In this document: positions 1-11,500 of the stretch, in pieces
Numbering within the stretch: position 1 is the stretch's first letter
Layout of the letters: every line of letters begins with the position of its first letter
Assembly: GCA_030267565.1 (NCBI GenBank)
Contig: BRXU01000012.1
Span: 1,362,501 to 1,426,500 of the forward strand
Direction of reading: 5' to 3'
Source: Pleodorina starrii
Taxonomy: Eukaryota; Chlorophyta; Chlorophyceae; Chlamydomonadales; Volvocaceae
Length of the DNA stretch: 64,000 nt
Program-made: the position numbers and the translations under genes
The notes under the pieces: model-generated
Databases searched by the model: none
Told to the model about the DNA's origin: nothing
The model's input: the letters and a program-made list of their open reading frames with translations, nothing else

Positions 1-24
1 TACAATTCAAGCAGATACATCAAA

Positions 25-1932
25 ATGATGCTGCTTTCTAAGAATGCCACGGCCGTGCGCCCGGCCAGCGTCTCTCGCCGGAGCGTCGTCGCCAAAGCCA
101 GCTCGCGTCCGCTGTGGCTGCCAGGTATGCTAATATATAACATATTTTAGCTGCGATGGAAAGAGACGATGCTGCTAGGAGACGGTGTTACGATATCGCG
201 CTGAGACGGGAGCACGATTCTCCTACACGCCCTGGACGGCAAGGACTGCATTGCGCCCTGATATGTACTCACATAGTACATTGTGACATTTCTGTGAAAA
301 ACGATATAAGTATTAACAAGGCAAGCCAGCTCAGTATTTGCCCTAGCCCATGCATGTGTACATGTTCAATCAACGTCCAGGAATAACAAAGTGTCCTTTT
401 TCGCTCTTCAGGCAGCACTCCTCCGGCTCACCTAAAGGGCGAGCTGCCGGGCGACTTCGGGTATGAGAGGGGGTGTTCTGAAGGGGTGCGAAGGGGCACC
501 GTTGTCGGCCCACGCAAGGACTGGTAACATGCTCTCTTGTGTATGCCGCGTAGCTTCGACCCGCTCGGCTTGGGCGCCAACGCCGAGTCCCTGAAGTGGT
601 AAGTTGACCCTTACCGTATATCAACGATTCACTGAGCATAGTGGGAACCCGCTTTCGTTGACCAGTGCTCTTCGCTTCCTGAAGCCCTGTCAAGCACTCA
701 TGACGGGTCTCTGTTGTACGTTTCATCATGTCTGTCTGAATCAAGTGTCATCGGCTCATTCGTCGACGCGTTTGTCGGTGCAGGTTCCGCGAGTCCGAGC
801 TGGTGCACTCGCGCTGGGCCATGGCGGCTGTGGCCGGTATCCTGGTGCAGGTGCGCGTCTCGGCTCGGTCTTTTTCAGACCCGCATTTGTACCCCTGGCC
901 TGGTGTTACACCCCAAACATATTCCTGCCCAGGCATAGGCCAGGTTGAATCCAGCCTGATAGTGCTTGCGTTGAGGCCGTGGTGAGCTTTTCCACAAGCT
1001 GTTGTTTGCACGTCTGCAGGAGCTGGTGCGCCCGGATGTCTTCTGGTACACCGCTGGCAGCCAGGTCGAGTCGCCGCTGGGCCCTCTGGGTCTGCTGGCG
1101 TTCGAGTTCTTCTGCATGCACTGGGTGGAGCTCCGCCGCTGGCAGGACCTGCGTAAGCCGGGTTCGGTCGACCAGGACCCCATCTTCAGCCAGTACAAGC
1201 TGCCGCCGCACGAGGTACGTCGTGCACCTATGTTCGGGTGGTTTGTACGATTATGTCCTACGCTTCGAATTTGCTCACGATGTGGCCGCCTCCCGGGGCA
1301 TTCTTGCAGCCGGGCTACCCGGGCGGCGTCTTCGCGCCGTTCATCCCCGGTGACCTGGCGGATCTCAAGGTCAAGGAGATCAAGAACGGCCGCCTCGCCA
1401 TGGTGCGTCGTTCTAGTTGCATGAAACTGTGTTGTGCTACACTAGATTAATAGTAGAGCGGTACAGCTGCATGGGTGGCCCTTGGTACCTAGCTTGATCC
1501 TGCTTGACCTTCGCGGCAGAGCGTGTTGTCAAATCACAACGAGTAGTGCCTTGACAAGGTGTCTCCATGATAGGACCGAATACATTCTAACAAAAATGTG
1601 CCTGCTGTCCCTGTACAGCTTGCGTTCATTGGCTTCGTGATGGCTGCTCAAGTTACTGGCAAGGTGAGTTTTCTACGTCCACAGTATTTCTAGCCTTGCA
1701 TCAGTCTGTCGTTGTGAAGAGCATGTTATCACATTCATCTTTACTCCGCTCACAGGGCCCCATCGCGGCGCTCCAAGAGCACCTGGCTGACCCGTGGGGC
1801 ACCACTATCTTCTCCAAGGCTGCTGTGGTTCCGGGCCAGGCCGTTGCCCCGCCCTGCAAGATTCCGACGAGCGTGTCGTACCAGGGCATTGAGATCCCGA
1901 CCCCCTGCTTCCTGCAGGGCCTGTGGCCATGA
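25..1932 (+). CDS. Photosystem I light-harvesting chlorophyll a/b-binding protein (LHCA family)
   Basis: Eight exons join in frame to 256 residues: 25-124, 412-460, 554-598, 784-850, 1020-1214, 1310-1402, 1619-1663, 1756-1932. The product is a thylakoid antenna protein that binds chlorophyll a/b and feeds photosystem I. Both generic LHC chlorophyll-binding helices are visible: helix B with E70, H73 and R75 (ELVHSRWAM) and helix A with E175, N178 and R180 (EIKNGRLAM). Between them lies the helix C segment (exon 5), and the usual AAQVTGKGP follows helix A. The first 25-30 residues are rich in Ser, Arg, Ala and Val, as in a plastid transit peptide. ATG at 25 was chosen; a second ATG follows directly at 28. 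The C-terminus GLWP and the long B-C loop suit Lhca rather than Lhcb. Which LHCA member it is cannot be settled by eye; 256 residues is within the family range. TGTAA at 1996-2000 is a likely poly(A) signal. Confidence 0.93.
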
Positions 1933-1995
1933 GCGTTTTGCCCTGATGGCGCTTGGGTATTAGCTTACGAATTACATATCGTGGATTGCCCTCGT

Positions 1996-2000
1996 TGTAA
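1996..2000 (+). terminator. TGTAA polyadenylation signal of the LHCA gene
   Basis: TGTAA lies 64 bases after the LHCA stop codon. This pentamer is the standard green-algal poly(A) signal, and cleavage would be expected 10-20 bases further on. Confidence 0.6.
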
Positions 2001-2084
2001 TTTCGCTTCGGAATTAGGATTGACTGTTTGTTAATGTGCAGTGCCCGGTGTTAACTCGTCTGGTTTGCGTTAATGCCGGTTTTT

Positions 2085-3045
2085 TCGCTGATACATGCCA
2101 CGAATTTTGACATTGTAACAATTAATTCTCGAACAATGCTTTCGGGCGCGGCCTACAAAACGGTGTACTATCAAGTCTTGGGGACAGAACGTCAATATCG
2201 CTCCATCCCCTATCCCCGCTTCTGTGGGGTTCAGCGTAATGTTGACCACAACGGTAATTTGAGCTAGGAGCATCTGGGCGTAGTCAGCAGTCGGCCAGTC
2301 GCCCACGGAAAGATCCGCACAGCAGCGCAAGTGCAAGTTTTGCATGCTCGCGGAGGCGCCATGCGGCCGTATTACGTTGCCCTCCTGCGATCAGCATGAC
2401 TAGTGGTTCAGCATGAGTACTGCAAGACTACTCAATCAGTACCGTACTAGTATACTAAATCAGTAGAAGGTGCAAGATCTCGTACAGATCCTTGGCCATG
2501 CAGCCCCACATAGCTTGGCCCTTCGTAACGAAAACGCGTGGGTCCAGCGCTCTCCGAAGCGCCTGCAGTGCGTTCAAGGTTCATGGTTTGGAAGATTACT
2601 CAGCCACACTGGTACCGTACGTCAAACTCTGGATATTCACCCGAGCCCTTCGGTACCCGGGGACTACGGTTTGTGGCGGGCCTGGCGGCGCCACGGACGT
2701 CCCACCACACTACTTTGAAATGGTGTCCTCTATGGCGGGCACCGTCGCCATTAACACCTGCAGGTCAGCATTCCGCGGCATGAGCTTCACAGCGGAGATG
2801 AGTCCCGGGTGTATGGTGTTTCCTCTCCGTCACACAGTGCCGCCTCTAGTTCCGGACCGAACCGTGGCCAGTTCTTGATAATCCGCTCGTATAGCATCAG
2901 CTCCCCCCACGTGTGGTTCACCATGTCGCAAACCTGGCGACCGTTCAACACGGTCAGTTATAGTTGGTCACAAGTGGGTAATCAGCAGGGTCACAAGGGT
3001 TAACTTGGTGCAGAGGTGTGCTTGTTGTGCAGAGGTGTGGTTCAA
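2085..3045 (-). pseudogene. Deleted duplicate of the 3' half of the UNC13-like gene
   Basis: This stretch matches the gene at 5.4-8.1 kb piecewise and in the same order. The part near 2085-2400 matches about 5400-5830 (end of gene and last exon), 2500-2660 matches about 5930-6095 (exon 16 region), 2660-2825 matches about 7070-7240 (exon 14 region), and 2830-3045 matches about 7880-8095 (exon 12 and upstream intron). Two blocks of the parent (about 6.1-7.07 kb and 7.24-7.88 kb) are missing, so whole exons are lost. The exon equivalent to the parent's last exon also carries small insertions or deletions (near 2365-2385) that break its frame. Intron sequence is kept, so this is a DNA-level copy rather than a retrocopy. 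No intact reading frame remains. Confidence 0.75.
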
Positions 3046-4134
3046 ATACGATATGTGTGTTTCATGGTTGGGGGTGCGTGCCCCTCTCATGAACAAAAAA
3101 AACCATACGAGCCGAGGGCCCAAGGGAACAAAAACGCCTAAAAGCACGACAGTAGAAAGCCACCCATGCAGGAGAAGTAGACACTAGCGGTCAAAGGGGA
3201 CAATTGAGCTGCGGTGGGCCAAGATGCGCTCAAGCATCCTCGCCAAACGAGGGGGATCCCATTTCATCGCTTCCTCCATACCCTCAAATTGGGGGAACCC
3301 ATCATCCGCGCGGTAAGCAGGGCACTATATTAGGGCATGCTTCTCGTCCTCTATTTGACCATCCGCAGCTCAGCAGGGACATTTTCGCTCAGTCCTAGGG
3401 ACATGAACTCTGCCCACACCTGCCCACACGTGATCTGTTGGCCGCACCCGCCCAACAGCACAATCGAAACTGCAAAAATGTGCAGTGAGCCGCGCGCGGA
3501 ATGAAAACGCTAGCATGCTGTGGCCACCTGATTGCCGCTGCCCGCGCAAACGGCAGGCCCATCAGTGCTTATACTTCACCATCTGAATTCCCAGCTGTTT
3601 CCCGTCCGAAGGTTAGACCTCTGGCGATATACATACCGGTAAATGCTCGTGCTCCCACCCGCTCATCAACCGCTCCCTCAGCGCTGTCACTATCGTTCCT
3701 TCGGGGAGTGGCTTACTCAACAATCAATCAATCAACAATCGAAACCAATGACGTCCCGCGGCATCCCACTCAATATGTCAATTTCAAGATACGTTAGCAA
3801 CCGCAATACTGCGGCGCCCCAGCCTGACCCAGCTGGGTCAGCAAGTGCGTCGTGAATTTCCTGCCGTAGTACCGCCAAGAGAACCAGCCTGCACGATTCC
3901 AGAAACCATCAACCTGTTTTGCCATGTAGTACTACAACGGGAGCTGTGCCATTTCGGCAAACAGCAGCCGATGGGCAGGCCTTGCCGCCCCCACAATCTG
4001 CCGCATAAAAATGACTTGTAGTTGTACCGCATCATCCCGCGAACTAGCTTCGAAAAGGCCCTCCGCTAGGTTGTTGTTATCACGACGCCTCCCAGAGGAA
4101 ACCCTTTCGAGCGCTTCTGCTATCACAAACTGGC
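3046..4134. other. Intergenic stretch without recognised gene
   Basis: Only short open frames with no protein-like composition are seen on either strand. No match to the other repeats in the window was noticed here, apart from short AATC-type simple repeats near 3720-3740. Confidence 0.5.
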
Positions 4135-4960
4135 CCCAGCGCGAAGCGCCCTGGGGTCCCCCGCCCTGTCCGTGGCTGGCTGGCTGGCTGGCCGGCTGGC
4201 TGGCTGGTTGGCTGGCTGGCCGGCTGAGTGACGACCTACTCTAACCGCTCGATACGCTTCAAGTCAATACCAATAGTCCTTGAAGAACTTATTACAATTT
4301 AAAAAATAACAGTGAGGAATCAATAGAAAGATGTTTGGCTGAGTCCATGGTCCCAGGCCGCACTCGCTCCAACGCATCCAGAACTAATATTCATTCCAAC
4401 TCATACCGCGTTGTTCATATATGAATGTTAACATGACGGCGCTTTTTCGATTCGATAACCAACTATATTTGCACAGCAGGGCACAGCCAACATTGTTCCC
4501 GCGACCACACCACAGCTCTGCTGGCCGGTCCGACCGCCTTGGCGCATATTACTATTAGAAAAAATAACAAAAGTTGCAAGCGACAAATTATGAGGGGCAA
4601 AATGTTTGTTGGACGCCAAGCCGCAAATGCACACACGAAGCGGTCTTCTGCGGGCCGCCCAACAAGTCCAGTCGGCAAGCCTTAGTAGAAATGGATTTTC
4701 GCTGTGCAGTATAGTGACATCACGTCATAACTTCGCGATACGCGACTTCGCCACGGCTTTGGACATTAAATGAAAACCAGACGGTGGCACGCGGCGGGGT
4801 TGGGGTTTGGAAGGCCGGAACGTACGGGTTCCACCTGGGACGGATACCGGTACATGGCTGTCATGGCTGTCGAGATCCGCTGTCAAAAGTTGCCAAAGAG
4901 CTGTTGCCCCCATTTGGGTCTCCCGCGCAAGACTACAGGACCCTTAACTTCACGAGGATA
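4135..4960 (+). mobile_element. Dispersed repeat family 1, copy A
   Basis: One of five copies in the window (others near 16.06-17.15 kb, 31.43-31.93 kb, 32.31-32.77 kb and 53.76-54.99 kb). Shared landmarks in order are: a GC-rich start around CCAGCGCGAAGCGCCC, a GGCTGG microsatellite (4170-4227), a segment around GAGTCCATGGTC (4342 onward), an AT-rich part with ATGACGGCG, a segment around TGCGGGCCGCCCAAC, then GGCACGCGGCGGGGTTGG and a distal block CCATTTGGGTCTCCCGCGCA. No coding capacity was seen, so it is a non-autonomous element. Its class cannot be fixed from the sequence alone. Confidence 0.65.
4170..4227. repeat. GGCT/GGCC tetranucleotide microsatellite inside repeat family 1
   Basis: Twelve or so near-perfect GGCT units run without a break, with GGCC and GGTT variants. 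The same site in copy D (32375-32402) has a shorter GGCT run, copy B has a GTGT run, and copy E a GCAC run, so this position in the element is unstable in length and sequence. Confidence 0.8.
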
Positions 4961-5590
4961 CTTTGGGTGAGGGTGGTGGTGCTGACGGGAACGCGGCTAG
5001 AAAATCGCATCTGACGGTGCCAGACCCAGGCGGCGCTTTCATGACGGCTGTGAAGTGGTATGCATTTTGTACTTGAGACATTGTTTTCGTGCAGTTGGCT
5101 TTGTGATACCGTAAACGGTTAGGTCGGTTGCTGGGAAATGGACAAACGTTACAGCTTCCTGCCAGCTCTCTTAATTCGCGTACATTGGTATATATTCATG
5201 TCCGAAATGATTGATTGTATTTCGCTAGTTGCGATGGCGCTTTGTAAGAAAAACGCGTTAATGTGCTGTTTTATGGCAACCGAACAGCATCGTACAGTAC
5301 GGCAGGTTTGGGTGCGTGGTCGGAGGGGCGCCGGGGGGGCCGCGGCGCCAATACTTTGAGCGTGGGGTAACCCTAAGCTATACTTCATAACCTCCCCGTG
5401 ATACATGCCACAAATCTTTACATTGTAACAATTAACAGTGCAAACAATGCTTCCGGACGCTTAATAGTAAGCCTTGGCGACAAAACGTGCATATCCGTGG
5501 GCTAACTCGTTACTGGCTCTTCAGTCATCGTAGTCGCACAATCAATATTTACATGAACGTACACGCCATCCATCCATCCATAAAATGTTC
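4961..5590. other. Downstream region of the UNC13-like gene (3'UTR on the minus strand)
   Basis: No gene is seen. On the minus strand TGTAA occurs at 5553-5549 and again at 5422-5418, that is 38 and 169 bases past the stop of the UNC13-like gene. Either could be its poly(A) signal. Confidence 0.4.
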
Positions 5591-8500
5591 TTAGATGGGG
5601 TTGAGCGTAATGTTAAGCATTGCGTTGTTTTGAGCCAGGAGCTTCTGTGCCTTGTCGACATGATTTGGCATCTCCAGGTCCCGGTCTCTGATGCAGCCGC
5701 TCATCCAGGCGAGCAGTCGCCCACGGAAGAATTCGCACAGCAGCGGAAGTGCAAGTTCTGCATGCTTGCGGAGGCGCCATGCGGCCGGTACGTTGCCCTC
5801 CTGCGATCAGCATGGGTAGTGCGAGACCGAATTAGTCATCTGCAACATAAAACACTGCGACGTGTCCATCTAGGTGAATATGACGACTCAATCAGTACCT
5901 GCAGAAGGTGCACGAACTCGTACAGATCCTTGGCCATGCAGTCCCACAGAGCTCGGCCCATCGCAATGAAGACGCGTGAGTCCAGCGGTCCCCGTAGCGC
6001 CTGCAGTGCGTTCAAGGTTCATGGTTTGGAAGATTACTCAGCCGCACTGGTACCGTACGTCAAACTCTGGAAATTTACCCGACTCCTACTGTATCCGGGG
6101 ACTACGGCACGTCCGCGCGTGGCCAGCAGCGATAACGTGCCCGCAAGATAGCCCTGTTCATTTTAGAGTTTATTGCTCTGGTAATCTTGCACATCCGCGC
6201 AAAACAGTTCCGCTATTGGGCCAAGAATTATGGACATTACTCGACAAGGTGGATGATGTAAAAGAACTCCATCATAAACGCGTGACTCCTGGCTGCGAGC
6301 GTGACTCGCCCAATATGGGAGGACATGCTGGCTACCACCTTGCCTTGGCTACCAGCTTGCAGAAAATCGACAGGGCGGGTGCGCGGCCAGCTCCCCTGGC
6401 AACCTACTCCAAGATGTGTACCATACCTACTCCTGGAAGCACTGAATCGTTTGAATTTATTCATCGACTTCTTATAGGCTGTGCGATATTCTGCCGAACG
6501 TACGGTATATTGTAATGCACGGTTTAGGAGGTCTCAAGCCAAGGCACACATAGTCAGGTACGGATCTGCAATGTGGGAATGCCGCGCACCGATGCCACAC
6601 TCGCCTCGGCAAGGGCCGCTTACCTGTAGGGCGTCTTCGCAGGAGGCCAGGATGGGGCGCATTAACGCCTCAACGAACTCCCTCTGCTGCGTCGTGGTCG
6701 ACACCTGCTGGAAGCCGGTGTGCGCGTCGCTTGGCGGCCTGGGTTGGTTGAGGGCCACCCTAATGTTGGTGTCGGGCATAGAGCGTATGTGGTTCGCCAT
6801 GCGGTCGGCACACATTGTAACGCCGTCCGAGTAGTCAGTGCGCAGCTCCTTGACAACCTGCACGGACAGCAGTGAGGGTGCCAAACAAACCGTGCCGCCG
6901 GCGTAAACTGTGATGTGGCATTCATGGGGCAGTCAAAACGTGTCGAGAGCCCTCCTTTTGCGCGGCCCTCTTTTTGCAGATCGGAGTGAGAAATTGCATC
7001 CCATGCTCGCCTGTGCTAATTGGGCGCCGATATGAGGCGTCGAATGGTCGTTGTATTCTGCGCCAGGGTTGTCGGTTTGTGGCGGGCCTGGCGGCGCCAC
7101 GGACGTCCCACCACACCACTTTGAAATGGTGTCCTCGATGGCGGGCACCGTCGCCATTAACACCTGCAGGTCAGCATTCCGCGGCATGAGCTTCACAGCG
7201 GAGACGAGTCCCGGGTGTATGGTGTTTCCTCTCCGTCCAGTTAGCACCCGACGTTTCTACCCGTATCGCACAACGCCTAACGGCCTGTCACAATTGATGC
7301 TTAAGAGCAAGGGCAGGAATGCTGTCGCCCTGGCTCGCCTTCAGAGAGTTGAGCAACACGGCCTCCTTGAGCAGCACGCCATTGCGGCCAGCCGGCGTGT
7401 TGACAGTTGCCGCCATGGCAGCGTGATGGTGCAGCGGCCCCATAGCAGCGCCCGGGCTTCTGTGGTGGTGGGGGGAGCCTGCCACGGCCGGATTGCCGGT
7501 GCCGTACGCAGCGCCCGACCCGGAGCGTAAATGCACTGGGCCCATGGGGGTACCGCTTGGCTGATGCCCTGCGTGCGGCCCCGAAGGCGCCCGCCGGTGC
7601 CCACCGTGCATGTGTGGCGAAGAACCTGAAGAGAGCAAATAGCAAAAAGGACAGTTTGACGTAAGGGACGTGGTGCTCGCATACCTTTTGGTTCCATTGT
7701 TATAGGGTTCTTCCAAATATGCAGGTTTCATAGACCGACTACAGGCCAAGTGCACATGCCGAGCAGGTACAAATGACAACAAGCGCCTCAACACAAATTA
7801 CTCACTCTGCTGCTGCAGCATGGCGGCATTGCTTGCCCCAGCGCACATCCGTTTGAGTGATCCCTGCACGGTGCGCAGCACGTCACACAGTGCCGCCTCC
7901 AGGTCCGGACCGAACCATGACCAGTTCTTGATAATCCGCTCGTATAGCATCAGCTCCCCCCACATGCGGTTCACCATGTCGCAAACCTGGCGGCCGTTCA
8001 ACACGGTCAGTTATAGTTGGTCACAAGTGGGTAATCAGCAGGGTCACAAGGGTTAACTAGGTGCAGAGGTGTGCTTGTTGTGCAGAGGTGTGGTTCAAGG
8101 ACGACATGTAAAAGATATGTAACGGATGTCGGACGGCGACCGCCACAGCCCCAACCTACTAGCGGTGCCACGACGCCTTCGATGCTCCCAATCATCTCGG
8201 GCATTTGGGCCGCGTCCACGCGTGCCGTTGTGAGCCTGGCCTCCGCCTCCTGCTGGCCGCAGTAGTCGCACAGCGCATTCCGGCTGCTGTTGATCCACGT
8301 CAGCACGTGCGGCCGCCACAGCTCCATGGCGTCCAGGTGACCCGGGTGCTGCTGCGACACGTACATCTGGGTGTTGTGCAGCTAGATTCCAAGGCGTGCG
8401 TTCAGGGAGGGGCGGCGAAGATGGATTTCAGCAGCATGGGGTACGACCGCAGCTAGGTAAACAGGGCAACGTGGGGACCTTCGGGGCTGTGGGCCAGCAA

Positions 8501-11500
8501 CAAGGCATACCGCATGACGGCCCGTTCTGAGCTCACGCGCGCCCCCGGCACAGCCAATCGCGCAGATTTTCCACCCTGGACCGTGCGCGCGCTTAATGCG
8601 GCCCATGCGCTCACTTGAAGGTAGCGTTGCAGGCTGGCAGTGGCGACGAGCAGGTCGACTGCCGCCCCAGAAGGCACGCATGGCGGGCACCTGCTGAGCA
8701 TGTTGCGCAGGATTTCCACGAAGTTGGCCATATACTCCTCGGCCGTGACGCGCGGGAGGTTCAACGCGCTCGGTAGCAAGTCCTGGTGATTCTGCAGGTT
8801 TGCCGGGCGAACGAACAGAATGCAAGTCGCGTGAAAGGACGTGAACCCCCAATCGAATTGCGTGAAATGGCGTGGTAAGTTGGCATCCGCGTCTAGTCCG
8901 GCCGCTCCACGAGCAACGCGAGCACCACGGTAATCCGCACTCAGGGACATTTTGGCTGTAGCTTTTACGGTATTGCACTGGCGAACACGGATATTGGCCA
9001 CCCTCGGGTGCAACAACACCATGCCATTACCTGGAGTTGCATGTCGAACTCAAGGTCGTTCCGGATCATCATACCCATTCTCTCGGCCATCCTGTAAAAT
9101 GAATCGTGCGTGTTCATCCGCTCACCGAGCTCGGCGTCGCCCGGCGAGCGCCTGCGCAGGCAGGTTGCGGGGCAGAGCAAGTCACTTCTAGAGGGCGAAG
9201 GGCTCGCCGGTCGGGTCGGTGCGAACCATGTGTGCCGGGTCGGACGTTTCGCCGGCACATTTTCTTGCTTGCTATGACAGGAGACCCCACTATAAGTGTC
9301 TGAGATATGTTGAAGGTCATGCACTTCAGGCTCTTCCATGGCAACCCGAAGAAACCCGCGTCACGGGACATTAATGTCCGAATTCGGGCTAATTCCCGCC
9401 TTCATTTTTAAGAGTTGGAACGACGTATTTACATTCTTCCTGTCAAGTTTCGGCTAACAAACGCAAATGCACTGCTATCGTACCACATGGCAGGGGTATG
9501 GGCGAAATGTGTATCGATCATGGGGCTGGAACATTCTGTACTGCCCCCAACCCGTGTCCAACCTGAAAACCCTTCGTGGACCCTGCTTCAGGCCTTCGCC
9601 CTCCCCCTGAACCCGCCAACTTACGTGTTGTGCGGCGGCTGGACCCGCGGAAGGCCCCGGATCTGGTCATAGCCGCATCTAGACTCCAGGTGATGCCAGC
9701 GCTTCTTGGCGGCGATGCGGAAGCGCGTGTTCAGCCAGTCCTGATCGGTCGGCAGGAATACATCCTTCATAACCCGGAACAGCCGGAAGCTCGCCTGCGT
9801 AGTGCACATGCAAGGGTAGTATCAGCCAGGAAGGTGCGTTTTGTGGCTTCCTTAGAAGTGCGATATCGCCCACTTCTTTTGTGGCTTCATAGAAGGGCGA
9901 TATCTCCCACTTCTCTGTCAGAACAATAAAGCCGCTTCACGTGGTGCGCAACACAGTCTTGCAGAGCCCTGTGCATCAAGGCACGACAATGGCACCCAGT
10001 CGACAGAATCACCCATGCATGTTCACCATACATGCTTTAAACCTCACCGTAAGCACCGAAGGCCGCCACCCGGTCGCAGTGCCCTGCCCCATCAGCGCCG
10101 CGGGAGCCGCCCCTTCCCGCGGCTGGTCGTCGCCGAGCGCATAGTAGTTTTCGAACGCCACCTCCAGCAGCATCTCCACGGCCTTCTTCACGTCCTCCAG
10201 CAGCGTAAGTTCGTGCGTGGTGAGGCCGCGCAGGGCCGACTGCTCCAGCAGCGGCCGCAGCCGCACTGTAATCACGTCCAAGCACATCGTGCTGATGGTC
10301 GCGACGCCGGGCTTGAGGACCCACCTGCCAACCAATTTGATGACCAGTCCGGGCGATGAGCGGTCACACGGCCACGGAGCTCGCAACTTTACAGACACGC
10401 ACATACAATCCTGATACTTCTCTGCACTGCGGACACTACAGGCTTCGTTCCTCCTTGTCCTGACCTGCGTTTGCCTGAGTCTGTTGCCAAGCCCCTCGAC
10501 AAATCGGCCCAAGAACCCACCTCAGGTGCGCCAGGATGCAGTAAAACGACCGGACGCTGAAGTAGCCCGCAAAGTTTTCAAGCATCCACGCCCATGGGCC
10601 ATCCACCACGAGCTTGTGGCGCCCACAGTCGTTTGCTTCCAGCGCAGCTGCCATCGTGGCGTCGTACGCCAGACATGCGTTGATACGCAGCATGTGCGTA
10701 TTCACCGTCTCGACGCCGGCGCTGTCCGGCGCTGTCCGGCGCTGTCCTGCCAGCTCGTACCGTGCCACGTCCTGACGGACGCGCGTTACGACCAAGGTGA
10801 CGGTGGCTACCTTGCCCTGGTACTCCCCAGCACCTCGCACCTGCGACACGTGCGAGGGTATGCGCGGTTGAACCCACCAAGATGTTGCTTGGAAAAGGAT
10901 GGAGATCCGTCAAAGGCGTTTTGAAGCACCCGTGCCAATATGTTGCAGCGTGAAGCAAGAAGTACGGCTCTGCGGGGGACTGACCATGTCACCCGACCAA
11001 GCAGCGCGCGGCTATTCTCATTTGACCGGGTTCATTTTGCATGGCCCTCCAAAGTCTCTCACCTGCACCTCTATGGACGTGCCCGCGCTCATGCTGGCTG
11101 CATGTACCTCGTCCACCGGCTCCCGCTGCAGCAAGGCCGTCCGCAGCAGCCCGCGGTAGGGTACGTTCCCCGTCGCGATAGGACCTCTAGGACCCGCAAC
11201 CAGGATATCAATCCGCTGAGGCGGCTGTGCCGCTAGTTGCACTCCCTGCTGCGAGTCCTCCATCGGCAGGACCATCGCCTGCGCCAGGGAGGACATGGCC
11301 CGGCGTCAGACGGATAAGAAGCAAACCCTTGCTGTGGGTACGCTACGCAGGCCCCAGGTTCTGTACGGTCGCTCTAACCCGGTCCTTCGCCTCGTGCGGT
11401 TTCTGCTAACGAACGGGCGACATAGCCTTTTCGATTACCTGCCCTTGGTCCACAGCTCCGCCATGTCTGTCCAGCGAGTAAGCGACGGTGTCGTAGCTTC

